Source of the DNA: an uncultured Spirochaetaceae bacterium
Lineage (GTDB): Bacteria > Spirochaetota > Spirochaetia > SZUA-6 > Bin103
NCBI GenBank assembly: GCA_913043885.1
Contig: CAJWOB010000175.1
Location: 1-6,014, forward strand
Length of the DNA: 6,014 nucleotides
Reading direction: 5' to 3'
The position numbers were made by a program, and so were the translations under genes. Under the pieces are notes generated by a model. That model did no database searches. It was given only the letters and a program-made list of their open reading frames with translations, and was not told the origin of the DNA. Each line of letters begins with the position of its first letter. Position 1 is the first letter of the stretch. Shown here in pieces: positions 1 through 5,823 of the stretch.

Positions 1-1
1 C

Positions 2-937
2 CCGCTTGCGTGGAACGAGCCATTCGTCTCGCGCCAGCCCCTCAACGTCGTGCGCGAGTACACTATCGCCCACGACGTTTCCCGCTACGCGCTACCGTGG
101 GGCAGCGGGGTGCGGCGTGAACACCGACTTGCGAAGAAGAAGGGCTGGCCATTCATCACCCACCTCGAGGAAGGTTTCGACGCCGAGGTCCAGGCGGGCA
201 TCGACCTGCTGGAGCGGCTGCGCTGTCTCGACGACCACACGGTGATGATTCACTGCATCGGCTTCTCCGACGATGACATCCGCCGCGTGGCGCGCGCCGG
301 CGCCCATGTGGTGTGGTGTGCGGCCTCCAACATCTACATGTTCAATGTCACCTGCAGGGTGCGGAAGATGATTGACAACGGGGTGAACGTCTCGATTGGC
401 ACCGACTCCACCCACACCGGCGCCATCAACATGTTCGAAGAGATCCGCTTCGCGCGACGCACCTACCGTCAGATGTACAATGAGGACATTGAGGCCTCGA
501 CACTGGTAGAGATGGTCACCACCCACCCGGCACGTGCGCTTCGCCTCGACGGAGTCTCCGGCTGCCTATCAGAGGGGGCACGGGCCGACGTGCTCATCAT
601 CGACCCCCGCCACGACGATCCCCACGAGGCCTTGGTGGGCGCACGCGTCGGCGATGTGGAGCTGCTCACCAGCGCTGGCACGCCCCTGTATGGATCGCCG
701 AAGTTCGAGGAGCTGTTTGCCGCCGCCGATCTGGCGCGGTTCGGCGGCTACACCCGGGTGAGAGTGCAGGGCAAGCAGAAGCTGGTGGTGGGCGATCCTG
801 TCGGCATGCTGCGCCAGCTGCGCAAGGCTATCGGCAAGCACAAGAACCTCGAGTTTCTCCCCGTAGAGGAGCCGCTACCGCGAGCGGGCAAGCGGACGGC
901 CTCCGGCCCGAGACGGGCGAGGGTGCGCCATGCCTAA
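2..937 (+). CDS. Metal-dependent amidohydrolase (COG0402, deaminase/chlorohydrolase type), 3' part
   Basis: The reading frame is open to the left edge, so the true start and the N-terminal HxH metal motif lie outside; 311 residues are visible. Counting from the GTG at 50, the visible TIM-barrel landmarks are THLEEG (His38, Glu41), VMIHCIGF (His68), WCAASN (the family's C-x-x-SN motif) and SIGTDSTHTG (Asp119, the usual metal/proton-shuttle Asp). The segment ARADVLIID is the return to the C-terminal beta-sandwich typical of these enzymes. The family removes amino groups or halides from nucleobases, nucleosides, pterins or triazines in the cytoplasm; the substrate here cannot be read from sequence. 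The last ~50 residues form a basic, Arg/Lys/Pro-rich tail beyond the usual domain. An internal GTG at 50 could be mistaken for a start but falls inside the barrel. The stop overlaps the next gene by 8 bp, suggesting translational coupling. Family assignment is firm, the substrate is unknown. Confidence 0.88.
   Translation, partial: PLAWNEPFVSRQPLNVVREYTIAHDVSRYALPWGSGVRREHRLAKKKGWPFITHLEEGFDAEVQAGIDLLERLRCLDDHTVMIHCIGFSDDDIRRVARAGAHVVWCAASNIYMFNVTCRVRKMIDNGVNVSIGTDSTHTGAINMFEEIRFARRTYRQMYNEDIEASTLVEMVTTHPARALRLDGVSGCLSEGARADVLIIDPRHDDPHEALVGARVGDVELLTSAGTPLYGSPKFEELFAAADLARFGGYTRVRVQGKQKLVVGDPVGMLRQLRKAIGKHKNLEFLPVEEPLPRAGKRTASGPRRARVRHA
919..923 (+). promoter_or_regulatory. Ribosome binding site for the CNBD-TPR gene
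   Basis: A GAGGG core lies 6 nt before the ATG at 930, inside the end of the amidohydrolase gene. It is one of the clearest Shine-Dalgarno matches in the window and supports the ATG at 930 as the start. Confidence 0.6.
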
Positions 938-1937
938 AGCCATCCAGTACCGGCCCAACTCGGTAATCTTCTTCCAGGGAGACGCCAGCGACAACGTCTA
1001 CATCCTCAACGCCGGCACGGTCGTTATGACCTACAACGACATCGAGACCGGGCAGGAGATTCGTGAGCTGGTCAAGACCAACGAGTTCTTCGGGGTGCGG
1101 TCCGCGCTCGGTCGCTACGCCCGCGACGAGACCGCCATGGTGCTGGCACCAACCACCGTCGTGGCGTTCACCGTCCCCGAGTTCGAGCAGCTGTGCACCC
1201 AGCATACCCACGTGATCCTGCAGATGCTGAAGGTGTTCTCAACCCAGCTGCGCCGCATTAACCTGCAGCTTGAGAACATTCTGAGCACCGAGGACAAGAA
1301 AGATCCGGAGGAAGGGCTCTACACATCCGGTGAGTTCTACCTCAAGAACAAGCGCTACTCGGAGGCCCTCTACGCCTTCAAGCAGTACCTGGTCTATTAC
1401 CCTTCCGGCAAGTTTGCCTCGCAGGCCGTCGAAAAGGCCAAGCAATGTGTGGACTTCTACGAGAAATATGGCCCCGGCACCCCGGTCGCAACCGGGCCGG
1501 CCGCGGCTACACCAACCGGCGCAACCATGGCGCCGGCTGACGACTCTGGCGGCGACATGTCCGATACCGCCAAGGAGTACTACGAGGGCGTCAGCATGAT
1601 GAGTCAGCAGCAGTACGCGGAAGCCTTCGACGTGTTCATGAAGGTGGAGAACGAGGGCGACTCGGAGTTTGCTCCCAAAGCGCTGTTCGACGCCGGTCGC
1701 TGCCAGGCATCCCAGAAGGACTACGATGGTGCCATCAAGACGCTATCCGCTCTCCTGGAGAAGTATCCCAAACACCCCGACATTGCCGATGCGCTCCTGC
1801 TCATCGGCACCAGCCATCAGGCCAAGGGCGATACCACCCGCGCCGGGGCGCTGTACAAGAAGATCCTGACGATCGCCGAGGAAGGTGAGCCGGTCTATCG
1901 CAAGACCAAGAAGGCGCTCGCCGCGCTGCAACGGTAA
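930..1937 (+). CDS. Cyclic-nucleotide-binding-fold protein with C-terminal TPR repeats
   Basis: The product has 335 residues. Residues ~5-115 form a cNMP-binding beta-roll (motifs FFQGDASDNVYILNAG and NEFFGVRSALG) followed by the C helix. Instead of a DNA-binding domain there is a TPR repeat around 127-160 (YTSGEFYLKNKRYSEALYAF), an Ala/Pro/Gly-rich linker at ~181-210, then three more TPR-like units at ~213-247, 250-283 and 286-318 (for example KALFDAGRCQASQKDYDGA). No signal peptide or membrane helix is seen, so it should be a cytoplasmic protein-interaction module. The phosphate-binding cassette is degenerate: FFGVRSALG lacks the conserved Glu of the FGE motif, and RDETA stands where PRSA is expected, so it may not bind a cyclic nucleotide. 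The start ATG has a good ribosome site and overlaps the upstream stop by 8 bp; the next gene starts 2 bp after its stop. Role inferred: a partner or scaffold for the adjacent Crp-like regulator. Confidence 0.88.
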   Translation: MPKAIQYRPNSVIFFQGDASDNVYILNAGTVVMTYNDIETGQEIRELVKTNEFFGVRSALGRYARDETAMVLAPTTVVAFTVPEFEQLCTQHTHVILQMLKVFSTQLRRINLQLENILSTEDKKDPEEGLYTSGEFYLKNKRYSEALYAFKQYLVYYPSGKFASQAVEKAKQCVDFYEKYGPGTPVATGPAAATPTGATMAPADDSGGDMSDTAKEYYEGVSMMSQQQYAEAFDVFMKVENEGDSEFAPKALFDAGRCQASQKDYDGAIKTLSALLEKYPKHPDIADALLLIGTSHQAKGDTTRAGALYKKILTIAEEGEPVYRKTKKALAALQR

Positions 1938-1939
1938 CC

Positions 1940-2584
1940 ATGCTCAATCTCGACCCCTCGATGTTCAAACGCTTCGGTGTCACCTTCCAGAAGGGAGACA
2001 TCATCTTTTGCGAGTTCGAGCCTGGTGACAACTTCTACCTCATCCAGTCTGGACGTGTTCACCTTCTGAAGATCATTGGTGGCATAGAGAAGACGCTGGA
2101 CATCTTGAGCCCTGGCGAGATGTTCGGGGAGATGGCCATCCTGGAAGAGGCGCCACGCTCCGCTACCGCCATCGCGCTGGATACGGTAAAGGCGTTGGTG
2201 TTCAACAAGCAGAATTTCTCGGTGCTGATGCAGGGCAACCCACAGATCGCGCTGACGCTACTGCGGGTGTTTACCAAGCGCATCTTCGATGCCAAACGGC
2301 GCTTCATGATCCTGACCCTGGACGACATCGAGGCCCGCGTCGCCGACGTCTTCCTGATGCTCACAGAGAGCCAGGTCAGCGATTCGCTGACTGAAGGTCG
2401 GATCGAGTTCCCGACGTCGGTGGATGATATCGGCCAGTGGGCGGGGATTTCGCCGGCGAAGGCCAAAGAGGCGCTCAACCACTTCGTGGCGCAGCGGCGG
2501 GTAGAGCTCTATCCGAACAAAATCGTTGTCAAGAACATCAACGACTTCACGCGGTTCGTCAGCTCGCGACGGAACCAGGAATAG
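1940..2584 (+). CDS. Crp/Fnr-family transcription factor with cyclic-nucleotide-binding domain
   Basis: The 214-residue product has the normal length and order for this family. Residues ~14-115 are the cNMP-binding beta-roll, ~105-142 the dimerisation helix and hinge, and ~155-205 a winged helix-turn-helix (FPTSVDDIGQWAGISPAKAK). The phosphate-binding cassette is intact: FGEMAILEEAPRSATA carries Gly63, Glu64, Arg73 and Ser74, equivalent to the cAMP-contacting residues of CRP. No Fe-S cysteine cluster of the Fnr type is present (only Cys24), so a nucleotide ligand is more likely than oxygen sensing. The ligand (cAMP, cGMP or a cyclic dinucleotide) is not decidable from sequence. The ATG lies 2 bp after the stop of the CNBD-TPR gene with no clear Shine-Dalgarno, which points to translational coupling. 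I found no clear Crp-like operator in the window, so target genes are unknown. Confidence 0.92.
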   Translation: MLNLDPSMFKRFGVTFQKGDIIFCEFEPGDNFYLIQSGRVHLLKIIGGIEKTLDILSPGEMFGEMAILEEAPRSATAIALDTVKALVFNKQNFSVLMQGNPQIALTLLRVFTKRIFDAKRRFMILTLDDIEARVADVFLMLTESQVSDSLTEGRIEFPTSVDDIGQWAGISPAKAKEALNHFVAQRRVELYPNKIVVKNINDFTRFVSSRRNQE

Positions 2585-2597
2585 CCCGCCTGAAGGC

Positions 2598-2615
2598 GCG
2601 CGCCTACCTGCGCGC
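2598..2615 (+). other. Small GC-rich hairpin in the 77-bp gap after the Crp-like gene
   Basis: GCGCGC at 2598-2603 and GCGCGC at 2610-2615 can pair around a CTACCT loop. An overlapping alternative is CGCC-TGAA-GGCG at 2587-2598. There is no T-tract, so it is a weak terminator candidate at best. It could separate the Crp-like gene from the lipoprotein gene, or be chance in GC-rich DNA. No convincing promoter or Shine-Dalgarno is visible in the rest of 2585-2661. Confidence 0.25.
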
Positions 2616-2661
2616 ATCGGTCCCCATCTCCTCCGAGCACACCGCCACCAGTAGACACCCA

Positions 2662-3201
2662 ATGGCGACGATCCGCGCCGCGACTGCCGCTGCATGCCTC
2701 CTGCTCCTGGCTTCGTGCGGCGGCGGGGGCGCACCCGGCGACGGCGAAGTGGTGGTATGGGTGACCGATCACCGCGAGGCGATCGGCGACTTCTCCGCTG
2801 CGCTGGTCACTATCGAGGCCGTGGAGTTGCACCGGCGCGGAGCACTACCCCAGGACGGATGGACACGGCTCGGCGCGGTGTCCGGCGCCATCGACCTGAC
2901 GCAGTACCGCGACAGCAACGTCGAGCTCGGTCGCGCAGAGGTCCCAGCGCGCCGCTATGACGCGCTACGGCTGGTAGCCGGCGACATCGCCGGAACGCTT
3001 GCGGTTCGGGGGGCCGAAGGCACTCGGGTGGAGGTGCCGTTCGACCCATCGCCGATTTCCATCGCACTGCGGGTCGTCGCCGGCGAAACCACGCACCTCC
3101 TCGTGGATATCACCATCAACGACGTGCGCGACCATCCCGGGCAGACCTATCGTGGCGTCATCTTCAGCGCCGGCCCGATTGTCGCCGACAGCGCCCAGTG
3201 A
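2662..3201 (+). CDS. Secreted lipoprotein with DUF4382-like domain
   Basis: The product has 179 residues. It begins with a short charged N-terminus (MATIR), a hydrophobic stretch and the lipobox LASC with Cys19, followed by a Gly-rich spacer, so it should be exported, lipidated and held in a membrane. Residues ~28-172 resemble DUF4382: VVVWVTDHREA (the usual V-x-V-TDA region), ALVTIEAVELHRRG, a Trp-containing turn, AIDLTQY, LGRAEVPARRYDALRLVAGD, and the late GETTHLLVDITIN strand. These are beta-rich extracellular domains of unknown function. The frame is open back to 2437 inside the preceding gene, but ATG 2662 is chosen because it gives an exact signal peptide and lipobox; the ribosome site is poor. 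The stop is shared in a 4-bp GTGA overlap with srkA. Lipoprotein status is firm, domain assignment is by recall of the family pattern. Confidence 0.85.
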   Translation: MATIRAATAAACLLLLASCGGGGAPGDGEVVVWVTDHREAIGDFSAALVTIEAVELHRRGALPQDGWTRLGAVSGAIDLTQYRDSNVELGRAEVPARRYDALRLVAGDIAGTLAVRGAEGTRVEVPFDPSPISIALRVVAGETTHLLVDITINDVRDHPGQTYRGVIFSAGPIVADSAQ

Positions 3202-4283
3202 CACGGGACGGAGTCCCTGACGCAGACGTCCCTGACGGCAGTGCCAGGAGTGGCAGTGCCAGCACCTTCCGCGGGTTGGGAGCCACGCAGGCCCTCGCGG
3301 CGATAGAACAGGCCTACGGCCTTGCGCTGGACGGCACGCTCACCGAGTACGCCAGTTATGTGAACCGGGTCTACGGCATCCGCGACGACGGGGGCCGCGA
3401 ATATGTGGCGAAGTTCTACCGCCCGGGGCGCTGGGATCAGGCGGCGCTGGTGGACGAACACCGCATGGTCGCCGACTGCGTCGCCGCCGAGCTGCCGGTG
3501 GTCGCACCGCTGGCCCGCGCCGACGGTGCCACGCTAAGCGAAGTGGTTCTCGGTGACCGGGACGACGGACACGCCGGGGAAGCGGCCGGAAAGGCGGGGA
3601 CCTCCGGGCAGGGCATCCGTTTCGCCTGCTACCCGAAACGCGCCGGCCGCACTTTCGACGGCGACAGCGACGAAGACTGGTTCCGCATCGGCGGCTTGAT
3701 CGGCCGGCTACATGCGGCGGCGCGACACGGCAGCGCTTCGAATCGCCTGGTTTGCACCCCCGACGGGTCGACCCGGTCCTTCGTCCGTCAGCTACGCCAT
3801 GCGGGAGTGGTGACCGCCGCCCAGGCGGCTGAGTTCTTCGACCTGGCAGAGCGCTCGCTGGCGCTCCTGGCGCCACTGTTCGAGGGAGCGCCACACATCC
3901 GGCTGCACGGCGATTGTCATCGTGGCAACATCCTCGACCGGCCTGGCGAAGGTCTGCTTCTCATCGACTTCGACGACATGATGTGTGGTCCCGCGGTGCA
4001 GGACCTCTGGCTACTCCTCCCGGGTCGGTTGGACGAGTGCTCGCGCGAGCTCGGCCTCGTCCTAGAGGGGTACGAGCAATTCAGCGACTTCGACTACGCG
4101 CAGCTGCGGCTGGTGGAGCCGCTGCGGCTCATGCGGATGGTGTACTTCCTCGCCTGGTCGGCGTCTCAGCGCGAGGATCCGCGCTTTCGCGTGGCCAACC
4201 CCCACTGGGGCAGCGAGGCGTTCTGGCTGCAAGAGATCGAAGACCTCCGTACCCAGCTCGAGATCGCCGCCCAGGCAGCCTGA
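3198..4283 (+). CDS. srkA: Stress response serine/threonine protein kinase SrkA (YihE/RdoA family)
   Basis: The 361-residue product follows E. coli SrkA along its length. The N-lobe has SYVNRVYGI and AKFYRPGRW with Lys72, then Glu87 in VDEH. The catalytic loop is LHGDCHRGNIL (Asp239, Asn244), and the metal-binding segment is LIDFDD (Asp257). The C-terminal lobe has GPAVQDLWLLLPG and VEPLRLMRMVYFLAW, close to E. coli GPAVQDLWMLL and IEPLRAMRLVYYLAW. Known role of the family: a cytoplasmic APH-fold kinase that protects cells under envelope or oxidative stress; in E. coli the gene is under Cpx control. The protein is ~30 residues longer than the E. coli one (328): a ~22-residue repeat-built N-terminus and a hydrophilic insertion at ~119-138. 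The GTG start overlaps the lipoprotein stop (GTGA); no other ATG or GTG start occurs in frame before conserved sequence. All catalytic residues are present, so it should be active. Confidence 0.93.
   Translation: MTRDGVPDADVPDGSARSGSASTFRGLGATQALAAIEQAYGLALDGTLTEYASYVNRVYGIRDDGGREYVAKFYRPGRWDQAALVDEHRMVADCVAAELPVVAPLARADGATLSEVVLGDRDDGHAGEAAGKAGTSGQGIRFACYPKRAGRTFDGDSDEDWFRIGGLIGRLHAAARHGSASNRLVCTPDGSTRSFVRQLRHAGVVTAAQAAEFFDLAERSLALLAPLFEGAPHIRLHGDCHRGNILDRPGEGLLLIDFDDMMCGPAVQDLWLLLPGRLDECSRELGLVLEGYEQFSDFDYAQLRLVEPLRLMRMVYFLAWSASQREDPRFRVANPHWGSEAFWLQEIEDLRTQLEIAAQAA
3213..3262 (+). repeat. Two short tandem duplications with 15-bp period in the 5' end of srkA
   Basis: GTCCCTGACG occurs at 3213-3222 and again at 3228-3237. 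GGCAGTGCCAG occurs at 3237-3247 and 3252-3262. Both pairs have a spacing of exactly 15 bp, so the encoded N-terminus repeats in five-residue steps (VPDAD/VPDGS, GSARS/GSAST). This stretch precedes the part of SrkA that aligns with known relatives, and probably arose by slippage in a disordered extension. Confidence 0.75.
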
Positions 4284-4308
4284 TTTTCGGCGGTACGCTG
4301 CCCGGTCT

Positions 4309-4350
4309 CAGCAGCTGCTGCGGCAGCTGTTTCGACAGCTCTGCTGCCGC
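4309..4350. terminator. Stem-loop between convergent srkA and dioxygenase genes, probable two-way terminator
   Basis: AGCTGT (4325-4330) and ACAGCT (4335-4340) pair around a TTCG loop. The stem continues after a 5-nt bulge with GCGGC (4320-4324) against GCCGC (4346-4350), giving 11 pairs. Immediately left is a perfect 12-bp palindrome, CAGCAGCTGCTG at 4309-4320, offering competing folds. It fills the 67-bp gap between two facing stop codons (4283 and 4351), the expected place for a shared terminator. Neither strand has a T-tract after the stem, so it would be non-canonical, or only an mRNA 3'-end stabiliser. Confidence 0.5.
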
Positions 4351-5103
4351 CTAGACAGCCCCGGTGTGCGCGCGGCCCCGCAGCAACGGGTAATCGGGCT
4401 TCTGCTCGGGCTCACCCACCCAGCGTGAGGCAGCACTCATGTAGTGAGTGGCCAGCCCGCGCCGCCGCGTGGTGGTGGTGTTGGGACCGGAGCGGTGCAG
4501 CAGCACGCTATGGTGGAACGAGCAGCTGCCGGCACTGAGGGTAATCGGCACCTCCGCGGAGCGGTTCAGAGCCTCTTCCGGCACCGTCTTGTCGGTCCGG
4601 TAGCCGACATCCCAGGCCAGACTATGGTCCTTGATGCCTTCCCGGTGACTACCGGGAATCACCCACAGGCAGCCGTTCTCGATGGTCACATCGTCGAGAG
4701 CCAGCCAGCACGTGACCAGGTCCGCCGGCTCGATGTGAAAATACGCCGAGTCCTGATGATACGTCTTCTCGATTCCGCCCGGTGGCTTCATGAACACCTG
4801 GTCGGAGAACAGCTTGATATCACTTCCGAGGATTTGTTCGACCACGTCGAGCACCGCAGGAGTGCGAGCGTGGTCCAGGAACCGAGCGTCGTGCGTGGCT
4901 GGTCCGTTGATCTTGCGGAGGTTTGATAGCTCCCGCTGCTTCTCCGCGCCCGGCTCGTACTCGATGAGCGCCTCCGGGAACGGGAGCTCGCCGTCGGCGA
5001 TCTGCCGGACCCGCTCGCGAAGGTCCGCCACCTGCTCTGGGCCGATCAGGTTGTCGACCACGATATACCCTCGTTCCCGATACTCGCGGGCAAGCTCAGC
5101 CAC
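4351..5103 (-). CDS. Phytanoyl-CoA-dioxygenase-like Fe(II)/2-oxoglutarate oxygenase
   Basis: The 250-residue product is a full-length member of the PhyH family, whose enzymes hydroxylate (sometimes halogenate) small-molecule substrates using Fe(II), O2 and 2-oxoglutarate in the cytoplasm. The N-terminus YRERGYIVVDNLI is the classic opening. The iron-binding HxD is in TYHQDSAYF (His116, Asp118); the distal His is in HHSVLLHRSGPN (His203). The ENGCLWVIPGSHREG segment is the conserved turn, and the RRRG after the distal His supplies the 2-oxoglutarate Arg (Arg214 or Arg215). His118-type halogenase substitution is absent (Asp is kept), so hydroxylation is expected. The start is GTG at 5103: an in-frame TAG lies four codons upstream and no ATG occurs before the conserved N-terminus. 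There is no clear Shine-Dalgarno; the start overlaps the end of the rebuilt upstream frame by 8 bp, so translation may have been coupled. Substrate unknown; PhyH paralogues are diverse. Confidence 0.92.
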   Translation of the reverse strand: MAELAREYRERGYIVVDNLIGPEQVADLRERVRQIADGELPFPEALIEYEPGAEKQRELSNLRKINGPATHDARFLDHARTPAVLDVVEQILGSDIKLFSDQVFMKPPGGIEKTYHQDSAYFHIEPADLVTCWLALDDVTIENGCLWVIPGSHREGIKDHSLAWDVGYRTDKTVPEEALNRSAEVPITLSAGSCSFHHSVLLHRSGPNTTTTRRRGLATHYMSAASRWVGEPEQKPDYPLLRGRAHTGAV

Positions 5104-5116
5104 GGGGTCGTTCTAT

Positions 5117-5161
5117 CCGGCCGGCCAGCGACGATGCAAGCGCCGCCGCCTGGCCGGCCGG
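5117..5161 (-). promoter_or_regulatory. 12-bp perfect inverted repeat just upstream of the dioxygenase start
   Basis: CCGGCCGGCCAG (5117-5128) and CTGGCCGGCCGG (5150-5161) are exact reverse complements separated by 21 nt. On the minus strand the stem ends 13 nt before the GTG start at 5103, where a ribosome would load. It lies inside the end of the decayed membrane gene. No T-tract follows, so control of translation initiation, or mRNA processing, is more plausible than intrinsic termination. It could also be a by-product of GC-rich Ala/Gly/Arg codons. Confidence 0.45.
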
Positions 5162-5363
5162 CGAGGGGCGCCGTCGCCCCGCCACGACAACCACATCTGC
5201 CGACACGCTGACGCCGCGCAGCGAGTAGCTGGTAAGTGACAGAACGAGCATCAGCCCCAGGACCGCGGGTTTCTACGCCAGGTCGCGGCTCGGATGCCCG
5301 GACAGGTACAGCGCGGCGTAGGGCAGCACCGTGGCCTGGAGCAAGAGATGCCACCCCAGGTAG

Positions 5364-5373
5364 GCGCGCGCGC
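5364..5373. repeat. (GC)5 dinucleotide tract at the frameshift site
   Basis: Five GC units occur exactly where the membrane protein changes frame. Adding one GC unit makes the two halves join as QQRARAYLGW without other change, so loss of one unit by slippage is the simplest explanation of the frameshift. Confidence 0.65.
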
Positions 5374-5823
5374 TGCTGACCTGCCCAGCTGGCACGCCGC
5401 ACGAGCTCAATCTGAATGCAGGCGAGGAACCAGAGGGAGCCAAACATCACCGCCGAGCCGGCGATGTGCGCCGGCTGGGCGATATCGGAAGGGGCCACGC
5501 CGCCAACGAAACCAAACGCAGCGCAGCCGGCAAGCAGCATGCGGGAGCGCCGAAAGGGCAAGCTGCTCGTCCGGCGGTAGTAAGCGTAGGCGGCAAGCGA
5601 GGCCGCCGAGGCCAGCAGCGTTGTAGCGGTGTATGCCACCATGGCGGCATGGTTTGGCAGCCCAGACAGCGTTCGCGTACGCCCGGCCCAGCTAAATGGG
5701 TACGCCCACAGGCGGAACGGCTCCCCGTAGATCATCACAGTCACCGCCAGCCCAGCCACGACGATCGCCCCCAGCCAGCACAGGTAGCGCCAGCTCTCGT
5801 CGAAGAGTGGAGGCTCCGGTGTG

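Noticed and set aside
92..526. Minus-strand open frame of 144 codons opposite the amidohydrolase
   Set aside because: Antisense to conserved metal-binding motifs on the plus strand; no recognisable protein features.
2437..2661. A longer start for the lipoprotein gene inside the Crp-like gene
   Set aside because: The extra 75 residues overlap the helix-turn-helix coding region and would bury the signal peptide and lipobox; ATG 2662 fits exactly.
3340..3894. Minus-strand open frame of 184 codons opposite srkA
   Set aside because: Arg/Pro/Gly-rich shadow of a clearly conserved kinase on the plus strand; no recognisable domain.
4639..4658. Perfect 8-bp stem with a 4-nt loop inside the dioxygenase gene
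   Set aside because: It encodes the conserved PGSHRE motif of the family, so protein constraint explains it.
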